From NCBI GenBank assembly GCA_000432655.1, contig HF986286.1, forward strand, positions 6,852-11,975: a stretch of 5,124 nucleotides of DNA, written 5' to 3'. The translations under genes were made by a program, and so were the position numbers. The DNA comes from Bacteroides sp. CAG:1060 (GTDB taxonomy: Bacteria > Bacteroidota > Bacteroidia > Bacteroidales > UBA932). Numbering within the stretch: position 1 is the first letter of the stretch; each line of letters opens with the position of its first letter. Of this stretch, positions 1-5,124 are shown one piece after another. The notes under the pieces were generated by a model. The model worked only from the letters and a program-made list of their open reading frames with translations. It was not told the origin of the DNA and did no database searches.

Positions 1-652
1 CCCCCGATGTAGTGAAATTGAGCCGTTTGATTGCATAAATGCTTATTTTGGCTATGAGCCAGCCGAATCCGGCACCGAAAACAAGCTGCGCAAACAACAT
101 CCATGCGATACTTCCCCCGGAAGCACTTCCGTTGAGAAGAGAAATCATCAGCACGGTCAACATATAAGAGAACGGGTCGTTGGAACCACTCTCCACCTCA
201 AGCATAGGAGCGGTATTGTTCTTCAGACCCAGCTTCTTGGCTCTGAGAATGGAGAATACCGACGCTGCATCCGTAGAACTGATTACAGAACCCATAAGGA
301 AACTCTCCACCCAACCCCATGAAAGCACGAAACGGCAGAACAGACCCGTCAGTCCGGCCGTCATCACTACTCCAAGGCTTGCGAGCAGGGCGGACGGCAG
401 AATTACAGGCTTGGCGGATTCCCACCGGGTTCCGAAACCTCCATAGAACATTATGAATATCAATGCTACCGTACATATATTCTCCGCAAAGGAATAATTG
501 TCAAATTTGATAGGGACAAGTCCGTTGTTGCCAAAGAATATACCAAGAAGGATGAAGGCCAGGAGCACTGGCATTCCAATCTTGTCCGATGCATTGTTCA
601 GAATGATGCAGGTGACCACAATCACCGCTATAAGGCAGAGAAGAAGGTTCAT
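1..652 (-). CDS. nhaP2: K+/H+ antiporter, NhaP2/CvrA family (CPA1), N-terminal part
   Basis: Inner-membrane cation/proton antiporter, expected to exchange cytoplasmic K+ (possibly Na+) for protons. Only the first 217 residues are visible; the gene runs off the left edge. It is very hydrophobic, with likely membrane helices near residues 3-19, 27-41, 58-74, 84-108, 113-135, 160-176 and 181-201. Family landmarks are FDNYSFAENI (50-59), SSTDAASVFS (125-134) and LEVESGSNDP (151-160). They match by eye the NhaP2/CvrA motifs GSTDAAAVFS and LEIESGSNDP that I remember from Escherichia coli. D128 and D159 sit in the ion-binding TD and ND motifs of CPA1 exchangers. Full members carry a C-terminal cytoplasmic RCK/TrkA-C-type domain, which is outside the window. 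The ATG at 652-650 lies 3 bases after the S41 peptidase stop, with no clear Shine-Dalgarno sequence, so translation is probably coupled. The family call is secure; the cation used is inferred. Confidence 0.9.
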   Translation of the reverse strand, partial: MNLLLCLIAVIVVTCIILNNASDKIGMPVLLAFILLGIFFGNNGLVPIKFDNYSFAENICTVALIFIMFYGGFGTRWESAKPVILPSALLASLGVVMTAGLTGLFCRFVLSWGWVESFLMGSVISSTDAASVFSILRAKKLGLKNNTAPMLEVESGSNDPFSYMLTVLMISLLNGSASGGSIAWMLFAQLVFGAGFGWLIAKISIYAIKRLNFTTSG

Positions 653-655
653 AAG

Positions 656-2179
656 CTACATTTTGTTCAAAGCTGCATTAAAGCAGTCGTCAATATCAAG
701 GAACAGATGATAATACGCATTATCTCCGAGTTTGGAGTAACGTCCCACAAGGGCGCGGAGCTGCGTCATGACATATTTGCGATCCACCGCCCATTCAGCA
801 CTTGAAGGCGCGATGCCGTCCTTGCGCTTTGCGAAATCCAGGAACTTGGACTCCAGACAGGCGCCATCAAGATAACGGATAAGTTCATCGAAGTCATCTA
901 TGGCGGACAACTCGTTCTTGTGGTCGTCAAAATATGCGGACGCAAACCGCATGGCCGTCGCTTTCCTGTTGCAGGCGACATAGAATTTGCCGGCGCGGGT
1001 AGTGTCCATCGGAACGAAGACATCCGGAATGATACCGCCCTTTTCAAGCTTCATACTGTCAGCTACAACCATCTCACCCTCATTATAGCGTTTGAGGACT
1101 TCGTAGTTGTAATCATCCGTATAAGGCTTCTGGATACATCTCCCGGAAGGAGTGTGGAACCGTGCCACGGTAATCCGCATTCCGGATCCGTCACTGAAAT
1201 AGAACGGCTCCTGCACAAGTCCCTTCCCGAACGATCTCCTGCCCACCACCATAGCCCTGCCGTTATCCTGCATGGCTCCTGCGAAAATCTCGCTGGACGA
1301 GGCCGTATTCTCATCTATAAGCAGCGACAGGCCCACTTCCTTAAGAGGCCCCCTGCCGTCAGCCTTATAGTCCTCACGCTTTCTGTGAAGACCTTCTATA
1401 TATACAATGACAGAATCTTTCGGAAGGAAGAGATTGGAAAGAATCAGCGCCTGATCCAGAAAACCGCCGGTATTGTCGCGCAAATCCACGATAAGGTCCT
1501 TCATTCCGGAATCCAACAAATCAGCCGCAGCCGTAATGAACTCCTGTCCCGTAGTGCGGGAGAATTTGGAAAGCCTTATATATCCTACGGTATCCCTTAC
1601 CATGAAGGCAGCATCCACAGAATGCGTAGGAATCTTCCCTCTCGTAATCTCAAACGGGATAGTCTCCTTGTCACGCTTTACGAGCACGTTCACCTTGCTT
1701 CCAGCCTTTCCCTTCATTCTTCGCACCATGCTGTCCTGAGGGAACTTGACACCGGCTATGCAGGTGGTGTCCACTTTAAGCAGTCTGTCGCCGGGCTTCA
1801 GTCCCACTTTCTCGGATGGACCACCGGGAATCACTTCCAACACTATTGCCGTATCGTTGGGAACGTTGAACTGGATTCCGATACCGTCAAAATTGCCGGC
1901 AAGATCCTCCTCATGGGCGTCGAGAGACTTGGGAACCATATAAATCGAGTGCGGGTCCAATGCCTGAAGAGCAGCCTCCGCCACAATGTCAGTCACTTTC
2001 TTATGATCCACCGAGTCCACATAATTTTCATCTATACTCCTGAGTATCAGATTGACTTTCTGCCAGTCCCTGTCCCTGACGCGAATTTTGGACGGCCTTG
2101 CCCACAACTGCACGACAAGAGTGAGCAGCACGCCTATAATCACGCCAAATACAGCGGTCAATATGGAGCTTTTCTTCAT
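656..2179 (-). CDS. ctpA: S41 family C-terminal processing peptidase with PDZ domain
   Basis: Serine protease of family S41A (CtpA/Prc type), which degrades or trims envelope proteins from their C-terminus. The 507 residues begin with an uncleaved-looking signal anchor (hydrophobic 6-27), placing the enzyme in the periplasm on the inner membrane. A helical segment with LDPHS (74-78) follows, then a PDZ domain at about 92-178 (GIGIQF, PGGPSEKVGLKPGDRLLKVD) and the protease core at about 180-390. The core has DLRDNTGG (232-239), NTASSSEIFAG (291-301) and GRRSFGKG (313-320). By the Ser-to-Lys spacing of 25 seen in Prc and CtpB, the catalytic dyad should be S294 and K319; both are present. GGIIPDV (380-386) is the family's substrate-side motif. 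Residues 395-507 form a charged, mostly helical tail without a recognised domain. The ATG follows the dCMP deaminase stop by 6 bases. The substrate is unknown, and ctpA is a family-level label. Confidence 0.93.
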   Translation of the reverse strand: MKKSSILTAVFGVIIGVLLTLVVQLWARPSKIRVRDRDWQKVNLILRSIDENYVDSVDHKKVTDIVAEAALQALDPHSIYMVPKSLDAHEEDLAGNFDGIGIQFNVPNDTAIVLEVIPGGPSEKVGLKPGDRLLKVDTTCIAGVKFPQDSMVRRMKGKAGSKVNVLVKRDKETIPFEITRGKIPTHSVDAAFMVRDTVGYIRLSKFSRTTGQEFITAAADLLDSGMKDLIVDLRDNTGGFLDQALILSNLFLPKDSVIVYIEGLHRKREDYKADGRGPLKEVGLSLLIDENTASSSEIFAGAMQDNGRAMVVGRRSFGKGLVQEPFYFSDGSGMRITVARFHTPSGRCIQKPYTDDYNYEVLKRYNEGEMVVADSMKLEKGGIIPDVFVPMDTTRAGKFYVACNRKATAMRFASAYFDDHKNELSAIDDFDELIRYLDGACLESKFLDFAKRKDGIAPSSAEWAVDRKYVMTQLRALVGRYSKLGDNAYYHLFLDIDDCFNAALNKM

Positions 2180-2185
2180 GACAGA

Positions 2186-2587
2186 CTACACTTTTTCTAC
2201 CGTTATTCCCGCTCTCTTGAGAAGGTCCACACCATCCGTAAGGCGGTACTCATCCTTATATACCACACGGGTTATACCGGCCTGGATAATCAGCTTGGCA
2301 CATTCAATGCACGGCGAAGCCGTCACATAGAGGGTAGAGCCCTCGGAACTGTTACCCGACTTGGCTACCTTCGAAATGGCATTGGCTTCCGCATGCAGCA
2401 CATACGGCTTGGTGACACCGTTCTCATCTTCGCATATATTCTCAAATCCGGAAGGCGTACCGTTGTATCCGTCGGAGATTATCATCCTGTCCTTGACAAT
2501 CAGCGCTCCGACCTGACGACGCTTGCAATATGAGTTCTGCGCCCATATTTCCGCCATCTTCAAATATTTATCATCGAACTTATTCAT
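2186..2587 (-). CDS. dCMP deaminase (deoxycytidylate deaminase)
   Basis: Cytosolic zinc hydrolase converting dCMP to dUMP, the substrate of thymidylate synthase. The family is also called ComEB after a Bacillus gene. The 133-residue protein has the deaminase zinc motifs HAEANA (H65, proton-shuttling E67) and PCIECAK (C93, C96), the dCMP-type signature SYCKRRQVGALIV (19-31), and SDGYNGTPSGF (38-48) in the nucleotide-binding region. C21 and C52 may hold a second, structural zinc as in phage T4 dCMP deaminase; that is an inference. The length is normal for a compact bacterial member. I chose the ATG at 2587-2585 because the protein then begins MNKFDDKYLKMAEIW, as close homologues do, and because a purine-rich AGAGAG lies just upstream. 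An in-frame ATG at 2638 would add 17 residues, but it lies inside the ligase gene and those residues do not look like the family. The start overlaps the ligase stop by 8 bases (ATGAATAA). Family enzymes are commonly activated by dCTP and inhibited by dTTP. Confidence 0.95.
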   Translation of the reverse strand: MNKFDDKYLKMAEIWAQNSYCKRRQVGALIVKDRMIISDGYNGTPSGFENICEDENGVTKPYVLHAEANAISKVAKSGNSSEGSTLYVTASPCIECAKLIIQAGITRVVYKDEYRLTDGVDLLKRAGITVEKV

Positions 2588-4241
2588 GGTCTCTCTGATA
2601 CAGATATCGTTTAATGCTCTTCTTTGGAGTACGTTCAAAATCTTCCGGGAGGAACTCTATCTTGCGTATCTGAGCATAATTCGGAAGAAGCTTGTTGATT
2701 TCCGGAAGTCCCGCTGCAATACGCTCCTCAAGCTGTTCTCCGGTCATTCCGTCCATTTCCGCCAGATGATAATCCGGATATACAAGTGCAGTAAGTCCCA
2801 CCTTGTCCTCCACCACCAGAGAATCCACGACATATGTGACGTTATTGATTACCGCTTCAAGCTCCTCCGGATAAATATTCTGCCCGGAAGGTCCGAGAAT
2901 CATACATTTCGAGCGGCCCTTCAGATACAGATATCCGTCGGCATCCACCACTCCGATATCTCCGGTACGGAACCACCCGTCTTTCGTAAAGACCTGTTTG
3001 GTAGCTTCCGGGTTCTTGTAATATCCAAGGAATACATTGTCCCCCTTGATCTGCACCTCCCCCGCAACTTTGCGCGGATCGGAAGAGTCTATTCTGATCC
3101 GGCATCCAGGAACAGGGATACCGCATGAGCCATAACGGGCTTTCCACCATTTTTCGTAGGTTATGATCGGCGCACATTCGGTCATTCCGTATCCTACCGT
3201 GAACGGAAAATGGAGACGGCGCATAAAACGCTCCACTTCCGGGTTGAACGCCGCGCCGCCGAGGATAACCTCTTCAAAACGGCCTCCGAAAGATTCTATC
3301 ATGGCATTGCGGATCTTCTTGAGAATAATCTGATCCACAATCGGAATCCGCATAAACACCTTATTGCGGTCCACAACAGGCTTAATCTGATTCTTATAAA
3401 CCTTCTCTATTATCAGAGGCACCGCAATGATAACATCAGGGTGTATCTCCGAGAATGCCTTCATTATCACCTTCGGACTCGGTGTACGGGTAAGGAAATG
3501 TACATGCGCGCCGATGGTCATCTCAAAGAGAAACTCGAACATCATACCATACATGTGAGCAGAAGGCAACATGGCCACGATTTCGGATTCGCATGTCATC
3601 TGCGGCTCCGCTACCGTCCGCGCAAAGTTGATATTGCACCATAGAGCCCTGTAAGGAATCATGACACCTTTGGAAAAGCCGGATGTCCCGGACGTATAGT
3701 TAATCAGCGCGAGCTCATCCGCCTTGTCTTCATAATACTTGAGGTTCTCAGGCTTGAACCCTTCCGGATACAACTTATCGAAAGTCTTCTGAAGACTCCC
3801 TCTTATCTCCTCGTCAAACCGGTTCCTGGCATAGATGAATTTCAGATTGTTTATCTGCACTATCACCTCAAGATCCGGCATTTCAGACTCCGGGAGTCCA
3901 TCCCAGATAACATCGTCCACAAAAAGAACCTTAGCCTCCGAATGATTCACCAGATAGTGTATATTCTCCGCTTTGAACTCATGCAGAATCGGTACAGGCA
4001 CCGCGCCGTATGTCATTGTGGCAAGGAAACATACTGCCCAATTGGCCTGATTGCGAGCACAAAGAGCAACTTTATCTCCCCGTTTAAGCCCGCACTGAGA
4101 GAACGCAATGTGCAGATATTCCATTCTCTCCGCCACTTCTTTATATTTGAGCGTACTGCCCTGATAATTCGACAGAGCCTCACGCTCCCAGTTGTTCTTG
4201 AAGCTATTTTCAAGAGTTTTATTTACAGATTTGAATTCCAT
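2580..4241 (-). CDS. AMP-binding enzyme, long-chain fatty acid--CoA ligase type
   Basis: ANL-superfamily adenylating enzyme, 553 residues, predicted to activate a fatty acid with ATP to acyl-AMP and then to acyl-CoA (FadD-like, EC 6.2.1.3 type). It has no signal peptide and is presumably cytosolic or membrane-associated. Visible core motifs are the phosphate loop YTSGTSGFSKGV (182-193), the GYGMTE block (350-355), the GYYKNPEAT block (406-414), TGD (426-428) and the hinge region KGRSKCMILGPSGQNIYPEE (441-460). The C-terminal subdomain ends at TPKKSIKRYLY (538-548), where the usual GK catalytic lysine motif is altered. The overall sequence resembles AMP-binding proteins of about 550 residues from Bacteroides that I remember. 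The start lies inside the last codons of the upstream gene (19-bp overlap), with AAAGG nine bases before the ATG; the stop overlaps the dCMP deaminase start. Chain length and physiological role (fatty acid salvage or lipid remodelling) cannot be read from the sequence. Confidence 0.88.
   Translation of the reverse strand: MEFKSVNKTLENSFKNNWEREALSNYQGSTLKYKEVAERMEYLHIAFSQCGLKRGDKVALCARNQANWAVCFLATMTYGAVPVPILHEFKAENIHYLVNHSEAKVLFVDDVIWDGLPESEMPDLEVIVQINNLKFIYARNRFDEEIRGSLQKTFDKLYPEGFKPENLKYYEDKADELALINYTSGTSGFSKGVMIPYRALWCNINFARTVAEPQMTCESEIVAMLPSAHMYGMMFEFLFEMTIGAHVHFLTRTPSPKVIMKAFSEIHPDVIIAVPLIIEKVYKNQIKPVVDRNKVFMRIPIVDQIILKKIRNAMIESFGGRFEEVILGGAAFNPEVERFMRRLHFPFTVGYGMTECAPIITYEKWWKARYGSCGIPVPGCRIRIDSSDPRKVAGEVQIKGDNVFLGYYKNPEATKQVFTKDGWFRTGDIGVVDADGYLYLKGRSKCMILGPSGQNIYPEELEAVINNVTYVVDSLVVEDKVGLTALVYPDYHLAEMDGMTGEQLEERIAAGLPEINKLLPNYAQIRKIEFLPEDFERTPKKSIKRYLYQRDHE
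2591..2596 (-). promoter_or_regulatory. Putative ribosome binding site for dCMP deaminase
   Basis: The minus strand reads AGAGAG three bases before the ATG at 2587. It lies within the last codons of the ligase gene. It is a weak, purine-rich site with short spacing, but it supports the 2587 start over the in-frame ATG at 2638. Confidence 0.3.
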
Positions 4242-5124
4242 ATTTCTATACCTTTATTGTCCCAGACCATGCATCTGCCATCCGAGAACAATGAACATTT
4301 AATATTTCTTGACGGCCATTTTTCAAAGCCGTTATTTTCAAATTCACACGAATACCATGCATCCACGGATTCTTTGTCCCCAATGGCCATCCACCCGTTG
4401 CGTACCGCAAAAAAAGAATCATCTGCCAGAGCAAACGCGGTCCCGTACAACGCCCCGGTGAATCCCCGGTACTCATTGGCGGATGAGTCCGCATTGCCGG
4501 TTTTCTTTCCAATACGCAAAAGAACCACCCTGTGCGCATCAAAACCAACCGTTGCAACCTCCTTGACCGCAAGTTCCTTTTCCCACTTGAGCGGCGACTT
4601 CCCGGTAGTCCCGGCGAGATTCTTGATACGGCTTTGGTACTTTACCATCCGCACGTTGGCATCCATATATTCCTCATATCCGGAACGGAACCCATCCGAA
4701 GGCACCGCCAGTGCCAGCACAAACGTTGTAGCAGGAGGCAGAACCTTTCCCACCCTGCTGTCAGCACCCGGTATAGAGTTGATAAAACGAGCATAATACA
4801 CCGATTTATCCGGATAATATGGCATTACCTTGACGCCCTTGTCACAAGGAGAGAAAAAGGTCCATTCAGCAGCCTTGTTCAGAAAAGAACCGACATCGGA
4901 CGGCTTGAACCTTCCTCCGAGGAAACTCCGGTCCACCAGCCTGCCGGCACCGGAATTACGCAGAATTAGCGTCTCATCATACAAAGAGAACGAGTCCACC
5001 GCACTCTTTAGACTCTCCAAGTCAAGTATTGACCTTCCAGCCTTTATATGCCTCTCGCTCGCTTTCAACTGAACATCCGACGGACTTATGAGAATCACTC
5101 CAGTCCCGTCAGGAAGAGCGGGAG
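4223..5124 (-). CDS. Unrecognised protein, C-terminal part, possibly DUF3352-like
   Basis: The reading frame is open through the right edge, so the N-terminus is missing and 299 residues are visible. A GTG at 5098-5096 could be an internal start, but the eight preceding codons (reading PALPDGTG) continue sensibly, so I treat the gene as 5'-partial. No catalytic motif is visible. The sequence is a soluble, mixed alpha/beta type with many aromatic residues and no membrane helix in the visible part. Features from the first visible residue: LPDGTGVILISPSD near the start, LPPATTFVLALAVPSDGF at about 128-145, KWEKELAVKEVATVGF at about 179-194, and NGWMAIGDKESVDAW at about 243-257. This pattern loosely recalls Bacteroidales DUF3352-type proteins, which are often secreted and of unknown function; I hold that weakly. 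If correct, the C-terminus, ending at WNSNL, may be short for the family. The stop lies 19 bases inside the ligase gene, so the two are probably co-translated. Confidence 0.75.
   Translation of the reverse strand, partial: PALPDGTGVILISPSDVQLKASERHIKAGRSILDLESLKSAVDSFSLYDETLILRNSGAGRLVDRSFLGGRFKPSDVGSFLNKAAEWTFFSPCDKGVKVMPYYPDKSVYYARFINSIPGADSRVGKVLPPATTFVLALAVPSDGFRSGYEEYMDANVRMVKYQSRIKNLAGTTGKSPLKWEKELAVKEVATVGFDAHRVVLLRIGKKTGNADSSANEYRGFTGALYGTAFALADDSFFAVRNGWMAIGDKESVDAWYSCEFENNGFEKWPSRNIKCSLFSDGRCMVWDNKGIEIWNSNL
4251..4255 (-). promoter_or_regulatory. Putative ribosome binding site for the AMP-binding ligase
   Basis: The minus strand reads AAAGG nine bases before the ATG at 4241, inside the 3' end of the upstream gene. 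The spacing is plausible and supports the 19-bp overlapping start. It is a weak match, as expected in a phylum with little use of Shine-Dalgarno pairing. Confidence 0.35.

Noticed and set aside
198..476. A 92-codon minus-strand open frame within the antiporter region.
   Set aside because: It is in a different frame from the antiporter, whose frame carries the continuous membrane helices and the SSTDAAS and GSND motifs.
920..2533. A 537-codon plus-strand open frame antisense to the S41 peptidase and dCMP deaminase.
   Set aside because: Its codons are in exact register with the sense codons of both genes, so it stays open wherever they avoid TTA, CTA and TCA. The translation has no recognisable domain, is rich in His, Arg and Ser, and crosses a gene boundary. 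The minus-strand genes have full family motifs.
2523..4796. Plus-strand open frames (2523-3128, 3210-3644, 3942-4796) antisense to the ligase and the upstream gene.
   Set aside because: They are in register with the ligase codons and are explained by the same codon avoidance. Their translations show no family features.
5096..5098. GTG as the true start of the rightmost gene.
   Set aside because: The frame stays open upstream to the window edge and reads LPDGTG, which joins naturally to the following beta-strand-like segment. No ribosome binding site is visible before the GTG.
1..5124. Internal promoters, terminators, tRNAs, CRISPR repeats or insertion sequences.
   Set aside because: A reading of both strands found no TAnnTTTG element on the minus strand, no hairpin followed by a T-run at any junction, no tRNA-like cloverleaf and no spaced direct or terminal inverted repeats. 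Coding sequence covers nearly every base.

Overview
The window is a dense, entirely minus-strand stretch of a bacterial chromosome. The protein sequences point to the Bacteroidota, most likely order Bacteroidales. The dCMP deaminase, the S41 peptidase and the AMP-binding ligase all look like the versions I know from Bacteroides-type genomes. Base composition is about half G+C by eye, and Shine-Dalgarno sequences are weak or absent, as is usual in that phylum. I cannot fix the family or genus.

Layout in the direction of transcription (high to low coordinates): (1) 5124-4223, the C-terminal 299 residues of an unrecognised protein that runs off the right edge; (2) 4241-2580, a 553-residue AMP-forming ligase of the long-chain fatty acid--CoA ligase type; (3) 2587-2186, a 133-residue dCMP deaminase; (4) 2179-656, a 507-residue membrane-anchored S41 (CtpA-like) peptidase with a PDZ domain; (5) 652-1, the N-terminal 217 residues of a CPA1-type K+/H+ antiporter (NhaP2/CvrA family) that runs off the left edge.

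The genes are packed as in an operon: a 19-bp overlap, an 8-bp overlap, a 6-bp gap and a 3-bp gap. There is no intergenic space for a promoter or terminator, and I saw no match to the Bacteroidetes -7 element TAnnTTTG on the minus strand. The promoter therefore probably lies right of 5124 and the terminator left of 1. The functions are diverse: fatty acid activation, dUMP supply for thymidylate synthesis, periplasmic proteolysis and cation/proton exchange. The set reads as a housekeeping transcription unit, not a dedicated pathway.

I found no RNA gene, mobile element, CRISPR array, phage gene or defence system, and nothing that looks like an undescribed system. The points most worth checking are the unusual C-terminal lysine motif of the ligase and the identity of the truncated upstream protein.
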